Part shown: in pieces, positions 11,282-22,397 of the stretch
Position numbering within the stretch: position 1 is the stretch's first letter
How the letters are laid out: every line of letters begins with the position of its first letter
Origin: Adenanthera pavonina
Taxonomy: Eukaryota > Streptophyta > Magnoliopsida > Fabales > Fabaceae
Length of the DNA: 64,000 bases
Reading direction: 5' to 3'
Assembly: GCA_026686845.1 (NCBI GenBank)
Contig: JAIVEN010000004.1
Span: 11,626,827-11,690,826 of the forward strand
Notes under the pieces: model-generated
What the model was told of the DNA's origin: nothing
The model's database searches: none
Seen by the model: only the letters and a program-made list of their open reading frames with translations
Program-made: the position numbers and the translations under genes

Positions 11282-13253
11282 ATCTGCCTGCAAGGTTTAT
11301 GATTTACAATTTTGTTTAATTTTTTAATTTTTAAAAAATTTAAATTATTTTTTAAAATAAATATATAATATTTTAATATTAAAGACATTAATTATTTTTT
11401 TGTTTAAAAATTGATCCAATAATTAAAGATATCTTTCATAAAATATCATAAATTGCCGAGAAAATAAAAATTACCGACGAAATAAAAATTCCCAAGATTA
11501 TACGAAGAAAATAAAATTTCCCTGAGTTAAACTAACACTCTGGGGAGTTTCATTTTTTTTTTTTTAGATTAAGCAATTCCCATCAATCTATTTCCGGGGA
11601 ATATCTATCTCTCTCCCTACTTGTCTCATAGCATACAACCTTAAAGCCAATTTTATTGATTTGATTGGAGAAACAAAATAGATAAAAAAAATGAAAATAT
11701 AAAATATACGTATAAGGAAAAACAAATAGGAATAACAATTAAAATACAAACAAGATGGAAAGAAACATACTAAAAATTAATAGATTTTCACCTTTCTGTT
11801 TTAAAGAGACTTCAACGTTGTTGGATAAAGAAATCTCCTTGTTTTTGTATTTTTGTTTTGATATTGAAATAAGAGCAGAGGGCGCAACCAAGAGAAAGTG
11901 AAATACAACAAAGCATAACAGAACAGAGATTCAAAACAGCTCCACTTCTCCGCAATCACAGAGGAAAGTGGTCAGAGGGATAACGGTGAAGGACCAACCA
12001 CACAGAAATCAGATGAACCCGATGTACCTGCGGGCGATGATGACGATGAAGGTTGGAAGGGTTGAAGACTTGGAAGCTCAAACTCGAAGGGGTAGTTCCA
12101 AAAGCCGATGGTCAGAGACACTAACCGGTGGAGAGACGAGAGAGTGACCGATAGTCGAAGACGCTGTCTGATCTGAAAGGGAGTAAGGGTCACTGCCGGT
12201 CAGAGAGATAAGACAGACTGATGGAGGTTGACACTGAGAGTTGAGAGCAACGGAGGCTTCAGAAGAATGGAGGTGCGTTCGAGACTGATGAAAGGAATTG
12301 GATCTGAGAGAGTAAACAAGAGCTCAAAAATTATGAAGCAGAAGCGAAGATTTGAGGAATGGAACATGAGTTGGTAAAGTAGTGAGATGAGGAAAGTGAG
12401 AGATATATTAAGGAGATGAGGTTAATTTAAAAGTCTTCGCCATATGCGTGCCAGGGGCAGGGTGTCTCCTGCCAGGCTGCCACGCCCTTTATTTATTATT
12501 TTTTAAATTAAAATTATATACTTCCTAAAATTACTATTTAAGAATATTAACTTTTATAAATGCATATGTTTTCCCTCTCACCTCTTCCTGTTGGCAATAT
12601 TAACGTTTAATTATATTTTTTTATAACATCTAACCACTCTCTAAAGGTACTTTTAAATAATAACAAAAATTATTTTTTTCATCCTAAGAATATAAAAAAT
12701 TTGCTATTTCTCTCTACTTTAAAAATTGTTTTCTTCAAACAAAAAATATCTCATATGTATTTCTTTTGTAATAAAGGTAATCTATATTTTTTAAAATAAG
12801 TTAACTAATTAAATTTGTAAAAATTATATTATTTTTTAATATTATTCTTATTAAATGAAGTAAGTTGCTCAATTCCCATATAAAATTTTTCTCTCATATT
12901 TAATGGTAAATTAGAGAAAAAGATATTTAATACCTTTAATATTACCTAAATAGTACTTATATTTTGAATCAGAATTCTATAATAAGACTTATATTCTTCC
13001 TTTTTTTCTTTTTTAGGAACATTCATCCGATCTCAAATATAAAAAAAAATACTTTATGCGTACCAATGAAATTAGTTAAGCTAATTTAACTTATAGTTAA
13101 ATATAATTTGTTTTCAAAATTTTTCTCAATTAATGATTTTTTCTTTACACTAAATTAGTTATTACTCAGTAATAAAGAGTATTTTTTGAAATACTATATT
13201 TATCATTTTAAAAATTTATATTTTTTTCTCTTAAATTTTGGATTAACCTTTCC

Positions 13254-13310
13254 CTCTAAAATTTACTTAGACTTGGGGGAACTCTAAAATTTACTTAGAC
13301 TTGGGGGGAA
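13254..13310 (+). repeat. 28-bp tandem duplication
   Basis: Two adjacent copies of a 28-29-bp unit starting CTCTAAAATTTACTTAG, differing by one G in a G tract. Likely replication slippage. Confidence 0.85.
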
Positions 13311-13539
13311 TATTTTGAAAGGAAGGGGGTAATATATTTTAATGTTTAATTATTAAGCATTAATCTTTTCAATTTATAATAAATGTCACATGTCAAAAAA
13401 GGCTGTGTGTCATCATCATCATCCTAGTGTGGACTTTGCTTTCAATTTGTTTTTTTTTATCTTCTCTCTCTCATTCCATTGTGTTTGGAGAAAAAGAAAC
13501 AACGGAAACAACAAGCAAACAAAAAATAAGGCTGGAAAT

Positions 13540-13885
13540 AGTTTTTACATTTTTGAAAATAGAAAAATAAAAAACTTGTTTGACAAATCTATTTCTTATA
13601 AAATATTTTAAAAAATAGAAAAATAAAAGAACAAAAAGCTTTGAACATTTTTAAGGTGTTTTGTAGCTTTTATTCTAGAAAATATAAGAAAATATAAGAA
13701 ATACCCATCTCATTAATGGTAAAATTATAAATTTTGAATAACTCATCTAACACTTACTAGTTATGATTTTGAGAACAATTATTCAAATATATTTTCTTAT
13801 TTTCTCTTTTCAAAAACTTATTCTCGAAAACAGTTTTACAAAACTATTTTAAGAACAATAAAATAGAAAATACTATCAAACATAC
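13540..13885. repeat. Dispersed AT-rich repeat, copy 2
   Basis: Diverged direct copy of 10938-11281, with the order of shared blocks kept and several small indels. Confidence 0.35.
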
Positions 13886-14359
13886 ACTAAGTCTTGGATA
13901 AATAAAAGAGATAAGGTAACTAAAGTTATAAAATTACCAATAGTATTCAAATTGAGCACCTCCATAATGGTAGAAGTCACCAACAAAAAACAATTAAAAG
14001 TATCAACTAAAAATATAGCAGAAAATAAACCAAAGTAACGGTATATACAAGTATAATTGAACTATCATTATTTAAAAAATTTGATCAACAATCTAAAATT
14101 CTCAATATTTCAATAATGCTATATTAAAAGAGAGTAAAATTGCATATAAATACATGGATGGATATTATAATATTTAAAATAAATGGTTGTAAAAAATTAT
14201 AATTATTTTTAAAAGTTAAGATTATTTTCAAACATAAATTTTATGAAGTCTCTTGTAAGATTACTTATTAAAAATTTAATATTAATGTTTTAAAATCTAA
14301 TAATGATCCAATCTTTGAAAATAATTATGATTTGTAAATTTTGCTTGTCATATTAGAAT

Positions 14360-14418
14360 GGTTTGAATCCTAGATCTCTATCTATATTATCCCACTCAAC
14401 TCTTATCATTTGAGCTAA
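14360..14418 (-). repeat. tRNA-like relic (degenerate A and B boxes)
   Basis: On the minus strand TTAGCTCAAATG (14407-14418) resembles a Pol III A box and GGATTCAAACC (14360-14370) a B box, at tRNA-like spacing. No acceptor stem is convincing. Probably a SINE or tRNA-derived relic; similar in layout to 38540-38622. Confidence 0.3.
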
Positions 14419-15117
14419 TCTGAAGTGATTATGATTATTATTTCAAAATTTGACCATAAAATACTAAAATAGGATCATTTTTATTTCTATGGTACAATAA
14501 AAAAGTAGCCTCATCAATGTTTGTAAGAATGTAATATTTCAACATTTTTTTCAAATGATGTTTTCTCCTCAAGTAGAAAGAATAAAGATTTTATTTATAA
14601 TTTGTTATAAACATTTTATTTTATGATTTATTTTATCATTTATACTATAATTTTTAAAATATTTAATAATCTTTTTTTCATTAAATGAATTCATTTATCT
14701 TTCGGGTCCCTATATCAGTAATGCAAGACCAGTGGCTCATGTCAACAAGCACGCCATAGAGACAGTGATGATCCAATTACTTCCAAGTATAAACAACCTC
14801 TCTTGGGATTCAATGACTCAAGGAACACTTTAGGATCATCATTCTCAACCATGGATAACTTACTGGATGAACTCTTGAATCAGGAATTATAAAAGATGTT
14901 ATTGAGAAAATGGATCTGGGTCAGATTCTTTCTGATACACAAGTTTCTCTTGAGAGGCGAGTGTAGAGCATACTAGAATCTTAGTGAGATGAGGAAAAGA
15001 TATATCTATTGCAGAATCTTAGAAAGAGAGAAAGAGTTTTAGAAACTGAACATTGTATTATGGTAGAGGGTGTTTTCGAAGTAAGTTCCGCCTCCCTCAA
15101 GCATTACAAACTAGGCT

Positions 15118-15125
15118 CTTATATA
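15118..15125 (-). promoter_or_regulatory. E2m TATA box
   Basis: TATATAAG on the minus strand, in the context GTCTATATAAGAGCC, identical to E2p at 36674-36681. It points left toward 14704 and the host flank. Confidence 0.55.
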
Positions 15126-15335
15126 GACTTTGAGCCTCACATCACACTCTCACAATAATTGCAAGCAGACAAAATAAATGTACAATTATTACAGACATAC
15201 TTTATGTATGACACTCAGTCGTGGCCGACAAACCCTAATGGCATTGTCAGCTTATTACAAAAGTTACATTTACAGACTGTCAGCACACTAAGACAAAATA
15301 GGTTGTCGGCACACTAAGACAAAACAGGCTGTCGG

Positions 15336-17638
15336 TGTAACACCCCTCATGTTATTTTTCTTGGCTTTGTGTTCAGGACTGAAAAGAATATGACGGAGGA
15401 AGGCTCAAGTGGAGTCTGGAAGAGCTCCACGCCGCGGCGAGAAGCTTTCCAGTGGCTTCGTTCTGGAAGAAAATGGTGGCGCTGCAGCGAGGTGTGCTGG
15501 AACCGTGGCCAGAGTCGGGAAATTTGTTTAAAACCGAATCAGTTCAGTAGGAAGAAAAAGAAAGAAACGAAGGGAGCGACGGAGGAGACCGAGGGAGCTG
15601 AGCTAGGGTTCAATATTTCCGGCTTCTAGGAGTGATTTTCGGACCTCAAGAGCTTGGATCTAAGTTGGTAAGTGTTCTCCACTCCTCTCTCTCCATTTTC
15701 TTCGGTTGAAGTTTGGGATTTTCGGTGTTAAGGTTGGATTTCCGATTTGAGGTTAAATCCACCGATTGAAATGGATGAAATGGGGTTAAGGAAGTGTGTT
15801 TTGGTGTTCTTATTGCTTGGGTGTGAGTTTTGAAGATATTATATGTGTTTAGAGCTTAACCCTAGGTTGCTCTTGGTTAGGGCTCTTAGGAATGCGAAGT
15901 GTATGAGGTTGTGTGGTGTTTGAGTGATCCCTAAGAGCTTATTGATGCATGTAAAGGGTGTTGAAACCTTGGGTTAGGTTAATGTAGTTGAATTGTGATG
16001 TTTGGCTTGTTGGGTACTTTGTGTTAATGGAAGAATTGTGGTATTGTTAAGGTGGTTGGCCAATCGAGAGGGGTTCACGTGTATTGGACAGTTCAAGAAA
16101 GCTTGTGAAACTCGTGTGCGTGTGGTAACGACAATTGAGGTAACCGGGTGTTTGCTTGTATTGTATTGACTACGTTATATGATAGTAAGTATATTTGTGT
16201 ATATATATGTCTCTTTCATACTACGATATGGATGTGTTTGTGTGTATTGTTTTTATATATATCGTGGTATGTATACAGTTAGATGATGATTATGTTTATG
16301 ATGATGAGATATGTGATGATGGTGTTGATATGATATGATATGATGCATACATGACATTACGATGATGATGATATGATGATACATGAGCATCACCACATGA
16401 CATTGTGAGGCTGTGATGTATGGCGGATGGACTGGTGATGATGATATGATGTATGATGATATATGTATATGTTAGGGAGCATAAGATTGGAATATATATA
16501 TATATATATGTTAGGGAGGATAAGGTTGGATGATGTATTTGTTAGGGAGGATAAGGATGGATGATATATGTGTTAGGGAGGATAAGGATGGGGTCCCTGC
16601 GAGGGTGACATGCATACCATTCATTTTATATTGCATTCATGAGTTGTGTGAGATATATGTATATATATGTGTATTTGTGTGTAATTGTTCCCGGTTACTG
16701 AGATATTGTCTCACCCCCTCTCCCATAAACTAACCTTTCAGGTGACGGTTATGGCACTGGGCCGGAGAAGACGCGAGAATAGTTGTGTACGTGGGAATAG
16801 TCTATGTAGTGTGTGTATTTTGGATAATGTATCTTGTGCCAAGTAGGATAAAGAATGGTTTGTAATGAACCTATGGTTATTGTTAAGGATTATTATGGTT
16901 GTATGGTATGGCTATGTATGTGGTATGTATGGTTGTTTGGTTTTGAATGTCGAGAAGGCTGTTTGTTAGTGTTGGTGAGCTCGGAGTGGCTTTGGGGCTT
17001 TGTTGGTTGTTTAAGGGCTTGTAGCCCATTAGGTCAAGTTGGGTTCCAAGGGGTCCAATCTCAGAGGAGTGATTCCTTTGAGGTGCAACCTCTTTGGACA
17101 AGTTGGTTTGGGGGTTTTGGACCTGTATAATTGGTCTGAGAGTGTCCATTTGACTTTGGTGGCAATTGGAGGTTGTTAGTGGTGAGTTTTGGTCAATAAG
17201 TGGTCAAAACGGTGTTAAGAGTTCAGAATCTCCATACGGAGTTGAATTAAGGTAAAAATGGTGTCTATGGATAAATGGGGACTAGAATGACTTGTAGGAG
17301 TTGGAATCAAGTCAATCGGAGGTCGGAGTATAAAGTTATGCACTACAGAAGTTCGCCCCGGAATGTTGAATTTGCTGATATGGGATATCAGCAGGGGGCG
17401 CCGCGGCGCGGGAAGGCAGGCCGCGGCTCCAGTGTTGGCAGAAGCGGGGAAAAACAGAGTAGGCTGGAGCCGTGGTGGTACTGTAATGGCCGCGGCCCCA
17501 GCCCAGTTTTTAGCGTTTTGGGGTTCATTTCTGCTGTTTTGGAGTATTGGAGAGTTGGTTCGAGATGTTTGGGTTGTGTTTAGTTGGATATTATTTTGTT
17601 TGGTTAATTCTGGAGGTATAAAAAAGTAGGATGTTACA
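15336..17638 (+). mobile_element. Solo LTR of a Tekay/Del-like Ty3 retrotransposon
   Basis: The segment starts TGTAACACCCC and ends GATGTTACA, so it has TG...CA ends inside a TGTAAC/GTTACA inverted pair. It is flanked by a perfect 5-bp duplication GTCGG (15331-15335 and 17639-17643). Removing it restores the E2m sequence, a CTGTCGGCACAC repeat tract. There are no internal genes. TGTAACACCCC start, 2.3-kb length and the late CTCACCCC...CAGGTGACGG block are typical of Tekay/Del chromovirus LTRs; the clade is inferred from memory of the family. Short ORFs inside are not credible. Confidence 0.8.
16471..16592 (+). repeat. Tandem repeat inside the solo LTR
   Basis: Four copies of a 31-39-bp unit starting GTTAGGGAGGATAAGG, at 16471, 16510, 16541 and 16572, next to a run of ATGATGATATGATG-type low-complexity sequence (about 16270-16460). 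Confidence 0.8.
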
Positions 17639-17730
17639 GTCGGCACACTAAGACAAAACAGGCTATTGGCACACTTAGAAGTTTTTACAAAATGGTTCAT
17701 GATCCGCTGGATTGTTCATGATGTCTGGCT

Positions 17731-18907
17731 CTAAGAACTTTTTCTTTTTCTTCTTCTTAGCTTCTTTTCTTTTAGTTTTTCTAACTCTTCGTCAATATCA
17801 AATTCCTCATGACGGGGAGTTGTCTTAGGATGTTGTGAAAGGAAGTTTTGGAGAAATTATGGATCAATTTCATAGGGATCTTGTGAATCCATAAAGTGTG
17901 AAGGATCTTGGTAACTTGAGAGATCTGACATGGGAAGATCTTGGCTAGTGGAGGCTTATGCGGGAGCTAGAAAGAGATGAGGCTGTTCGAAGGGAATAGC
18001 CTGTCCTGTAGTCATCACTTCATCTGGGTCAAAGAATTCACCAGGGAGAAGTCTGAGAGAAGTGCACATCTGTTCAGTAACATTGCCTACAAAATTGTTA
18101 AGACTTAAAAGAAATTCTTTTAATTTATTAATAACATGTTTTTCTCTGAGTGGCCAATGCATAGCAATTCCCCATAAGTGGGATTGGACCGGAGTGAACA
18201 AGTGTCTATGATCATCAGACTGGTAAGGTCTATGAACCACGAAGAAGGAATAGACTTTTTGCTTCCAGGAGGGGACGTTCCACAGATCATGTTCCTGTAT
18301 GATGTTGTACAGTTTTCCTCTCCAGATAGAGAGAGAGGCATACCATGAGAGAAAGGTGGACAAGGTGGAATGTTCATTTTTTTTGTTAGTGAGGAAATAA
18401 TAGTTTTGTTTAGGAGGTAAGGCAAACATACAAGCAAAGAGGGTAGACACAGACCAAACATACCACATGAATTCTGGAGTGATTGGACCTTTTATGAAAG
18501 GAATAACTAGATAAAGTAAGAGAGGGTCAAAGTACTCTGGCTTGGGTGAAATACCGGTGGCTTGGTGAAAAAGGTGAAGATAATAGAACAGGGTTTTTCT
18601 GGCTACACTGTTTATCTTTGAGATGGTGGTTGGAAATTGAGAAGGTGGGAAGACTAAATCATAATTGATATGGGTGAAGGAAGGATTATGGTGTCTAGGC
18701 ATTTTGGAGATGGTAAAGATGAAGAGTGGTGTTTTGTGAAGAACAGACACTTGAGTATTTTTTGCAAGAGGCCTAGACAAGAGATCAGCAAGTAGGTTAT
18801 ATTTCCCTCTAATGTGCTTGATAGTGAATTTATACCGTGAAAACCAATCTTTCCATCGAAGCAATTGTTTCTGTAGGAGGATCTTTTTCTTCTGATCGAG
18901 GATGGCA
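17731..18907 (-). pseudogene. E2m Pol remnant: RNase H end and C-terminal domain
   Basis: It begins in the last part of RNase H (RWKDWFSRYKFT, then LLADLLSRP) and continues through the conserved C-terminal domain to a Lys/Arg-rich tail and stop at 17731. A single TAA at 17956-17958 interrupts the frame. It is less broken than the same region of E2p, which has three small deletions here. RT, protease and everything upstream are missing because the copy is cut at the head-to-head junction. Confidence 0.8.
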
Positions 18908-18924
18908 GAGATAGGGACAGGAAG

Positions 18925-18936
18925 TGGTATCAGAGC
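18925..18936 (+). promoter_or_regulatory. E2p tRNA-Met primer binding site
   Basis: TGGTATCAGAGC matches the 3' end of plant initiator tRNA-Met. In caulimovirids this site primes minus-strand DNA and marks nucleotide 1 of the genome map. The first ATG of the ORF follows at 19000. Confidence 0.85.
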
Positions 18937-18999
18937 CTAATGCTTGAGACAGGATCTAATATATTTATGAAAGAAGATTAGAAAGAGAAACTTTGAAAT

Positions 19000-20397
19000 A
19001 TGACTGAATTCCTAGAAACTTCCTCTGCCTCTCTTGAACCTGTTCGACTTTCTTCAGCCTTTTCTTTAGATAGACTGCCTACTTCTATAAAAAGAACCCT
19101 AGCCAGCAAAATTGACAACCTTGTAGAAGTCACCCACATCCCAGAAAATGTCAGAATTGACAATACTAAATTTCCCTTACTCAGCCCTTATGCCATATTC
19201 TCCCAAGATCGAGCTTATGCTAGATCTTTTCGTCAAGGATCACCTGGATTCTCCATACCCCTCGACCTTACATCAAGGAGTATGTCCACAGTTCCTGACT
19301 GGAATAGTGTGGATTAAAAGCTACTACTGCTGAACAATATGTTACTCTTGAGATTTCACAACCCTTGATTACTTCGTGAAAACAACAAGGGTATACACAC
19401 CTCCATGTTGGAGCCATCAGATTCGTCCTTACTCTCCGTGGATGAAAAGGCATCCCAGCCACTCTAGGATTGCTGTTCTAGATTCCACTTACACTTCTTA
19501 CGGAAACGCTATGATTGGTGCTCTTCTCACCACTTGTAGTAATGGAAGCGTAGTTATGACTATAGCTCCTGACTTCAACATCAAGTTGGATGATGAGACT
19601 TTTCCACACTGTCTGAAAGTACAAATCTAGATTTATGATGCAGAACAAGATCCACGTGCAGCCATGGCAATTTTACACCATCAAATGATTACAGACTTCA
19701 AGATCATGTTGTTAATCTGGAATTTCCTAATTTCACTATTGATGCTTTGTACATCGTGTCTAACCAAGCTGATACCTCTGTGATCCAGATTTCGAGATGG
19801 ATTCCTAAAGAAGAACTTGCCTAGATCATGCCACTGGAATGGATCAACAATTATGAGAAGGAATTTCATTCCTCTAAGAGAGATGTTCAAACAGTAGACT
19901 CTCCAGTTCTGGAAAGACTTGAGGATGAAACTGTCCAATCTACCTTCAAACGACCAGAACAAGGTCCTTTAACTTACAAAGGATAGATCTTAACCATCAA
20001 CCAAGTGTATAAACACAAGGAGAAGGTTCCGGTGTATTCTGTTGATGCCAGAGCCAAGCCTTGCTTTGTGTCCAAAGTTCATGGTTACTTCGTATGGAAT
20101 TATGCCCCAGAAGAATGTGATTCAGACTGCGGTTGTTACGATTAGGATAACTAGATTGGACCTGAAGAAAACCTATGTTACCTACAGAACCCTAAACAGA
20201 CTCCCTCTTTGAAACAGAAACCTTCCTGCCAACAAATCAAACCTAAAGATGATGATGACTTTGATCATGGTGCCAAACAGTATCTTTCTAGAAGAAAGAA
20301 GTGGGTCGCTTTCCACAAGCCACCTCCTCTTAAGCCAGAAACTTTTCAAGAAATGCTTAAAGAACTAGGTCATTCAGATCTAGCTTCATGTCTCTTC
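19000..20397 (+). pseudogene. E2p movement protein region
   Basis: N-terminal part of the polyprotein, opening at ATG 19000 (MTEFLETSS...). Fragments in three frames carry the order expected of a 30K-type caulimovirid movement protein: an N-terminal segment (19000-19317), a beta-rich core including LDSTYTSYGNAMIG (19376-19630), and a C-terminal part resuming at 20209-20397. It is broken by TAA at 19315-19317, TAG at 19628-19630, further stops near 19821, 19983 and 20142-20151, and at least two frame changes. The reading continues after K1 at 31416. Role by family: virus passage through plasmodesmata. Sequence is too decayed to encode protein. Confidence 0.7.
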
Positions 20398-22063
20398 TGT
20401 TAGTTAGGCTGACTTCCCAAGAGGGGGAGTGAATTGGGAAGATTAAAAATTTTCTGCACAAGGTGAAAAACAATGAAGAAAGCAAGATATGACAGAAAAA
20501 CAGAGTATAAAGCAGTAAGATGAAAGAGTAGTGATAGAGAGAAGAAAAACTATGATATTTATCCTGGTACGGTCTCTCCTCTTGACCTACATCCAGTCCC
20601 CAAGACACCATTTGAGATTTTCCACTATTCAGCAAGAATTCAACGGGCTTCTTGGAAATGCCACAGTACAACGTCAGTGCTCTATTTTCTAGAGCTCACT
20701 TAATCACTTTCTACACTTTCACAAAGTGCTTTACAATCCCTTGTGATATCTCCTCACAAGAAAATCTATCTTCCAGATGAAAATTAGATTGTTTACAAAG
20801 ATAAAACTCTCTTGAAAAGAGTGAATATGAAAGTTGAAGTACAAGTATTAAAGTAAGAGGGTAAAAGTCTTTGAGTAGAAGATTTGGCAGAGTTTCAGTA
20901 TATACAATTTTTAATTCGTTACCCACAACTTCAAATGATGTTATATTTATAGATTTAGGTCTCAAATGTCTGTTAGAGACAAAATCTATCCGTTGGAGAA
21001 GTTATCCAACGGTTACTCTGAAAAACTATCCGTTAACCAACCACATTTAATACTTCTGACATACTGAAATTCAAATTTTGGTTGGTCAACAGACGAATTT
21101 CGAAGGAACCGAAGGTTAAAGCTTCCAACGTTGAAATAACTGAAGTTCGTCTGTTCATGAAGTGAAATTCGAATTTTGAAACTTAGAAAATGTTTCCATG
21201 TTGTGACATACAAATTTTCAAGTAGAAAGTTTTTCTGTTAAGTGTGAACAGTATTTTCAATTTGCTACAGTGCCTTCAAAATTTGAATTTTGGAACCTCA
21301 AAATTCGTCTGTTTGTAGCAGGCTCAAAAAGCAAAGTAGTTCATTTACTTCGAAATTCAAATTTTCAAAGAGTGAAGTTCATCTGTCAGAGAGACCTCTT
21401 TTCAGACTTACTTTAACATTCAAATTTATAAACACTATCATTCGTATGTCAACATACCATTGCAACAGACTTACAACCTTAGCTTCTGACATTCGAATTT
21501 TCATGTTCAAAGTTCGTCTATCAGTGAGCAATTTTGAAACTCAATATAATCTTGATTTCAGATGAACTTTAACATTGTTTCAAACAAATTTCTTTAGTTT
21601 TCACAAGTTACATTTTGTCTGAAATTTGAATTTTCAAAAGCTAAAGTTTGTCTGTTGCTTAAAGCTTCTTTTAGATACTTATGAAAATTTGAATTTTGGA
21701 AAATCAAAATTCGTCTGTTAGAGAAGCATCTCTTCAGACTTATTCAGTTTTAACTCAAAATTTGAATTTCCAAAGCCAAAGTTCGAATTTCCAACATAAC
21801 AGTTCAATATAAACCTTTCAAACTTCGTCTGTTGGTGCGTATTTTTCAAATATTTCATGATTTAACATAAAATCAAGTTTTTAAAACATCTTTTCATCAA
21901 ATCAAAGTCTTTTACCCATATTTAAACATAACTAATGATCCGACAACAAATCTTGAACAGATTACTCAGAACTTCTTTACTTGAAACATTTTGAGCTCCT
22001 TTGATATCTTCATTCCAAGCTCTTGAATGTTGGTTTGGAATCATCAAAACTCTAGATTCAACA
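20398..22063 (-). repeat. K1 3' LTR (1666 bp)
   Basis: Plus-strand ends TGTTAGTTAGG...GATTCAACA. It matches 29834-31410 throughout, apart from about 64 bp (around 20800-20870) missing from the other LTR. U3 is packed with CAGACGAA and AATTCGAATT-type motifs. Confidence 0.92.
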
Positions 22064-22142
22064 TTCTCCCCTTTTTTGATGATGACAAAACAACTTTCAA
22101 ACTGGATTAGTACTTGGGTTTGCTTTAGCAAGCTCCCCCTCA
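22064..22142 (-). promoter_or_regulatory. K1 polypurine tracts
   Basis: Minus strand CATCATCAAAAAAGGGGAGAA abuts the 3' LTR. A second purine run, GAGGGGGAGCTTG, lies about 60 bp upstream (22130-22142). Several tracts in a row are characteristic of Sireviruses and prime plus-strand DNA. Confidence 0.85.
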
Positions 22143-22397
22143 ACATATGCATTATATTTCAAAAGATATCATATATAGCACATCAATGAAGAGATTCAAG
22201 AAGTGATAAGTACAAATCATTGCAACCAAGGAATTCATTCATTTCAATTATTGTTGCTTTACAGAAACCAATTAAAGTAAAAAGTACTTCAAAAACCAAT
22301 TTCAAAACACAAAGTACAATCATCAAACAAACAGACATCAGAAACTCAATACAGTACACCAAGAGGACTCAAGCCTAAGTTCTAATCAATCCTTCAA

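Larger units (their letters stand above)
9203..14703. repeat. AT-rich host DNA with repeat copies D2 and D2b
   Basis: No convincing gene. 9900-10060 matches 37105-37165 and 37840-37920; 10060-10570 matches 37930-38050 plus 39737-40085 (D3, without its CACTA insertion); 11690-12800 matches D3 40310-41210 and D1. A second related stretch (13400-14340) contains D2-like blocks. Compared with D3, D2 has an extra, less AT-rich segment at 11906-12288 whose minus strand is pyrimidine-rich and leader-like, with a candidate splice donor (AAAG|GTGAAA) near 11789. A short minus-strand ORF (11972-12193) is not supported. Confidence 0.5.
14704..18907 (-). mobile_element. Endogenous caulimovirid copy E2m (truncated)
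   Basis: Minus-strand copy of the second caulimovirid family. It keeps the end of RNase H, the C-terminal domain, promoter and leader. The outer end (14704) stops at the GGGACC that also ends E2p, just short of the primer site. The inner end joins E2p head to head at about 18907/18908. It is split by the solo LTR at 15336-17638. Confidence 0.85.

Noticed and set aside
11972..12193. 73-aa minus ORF
   Set aside because: Low-complexity Ser/Pro/Leu translation of a pyrimidine-rich leader-like segment; D1 and D3 do not keep it.
15300..15335. Short CGGCACACTAAGACAAAA tandem units in E2m
   Set aside because: A small direct repeat in the viral 3' noncoding region, too few units for a satellite or CRISPR-like array.
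16855..17700. Several ORFs of 88-161 codons on both strands in 16855-17700
   Set aside because: They lie wholly in the solo LTR, overlap each other on opposite strands and match no known protein type.
18908..20397. Possibility that E2 is a Ty3 LTR retrotransposon because it starts with a tRNA-Met primer site
   Set aside because: No LTR, no integrase after RNase H, and a movement-protein region; caulimovirid fits better.
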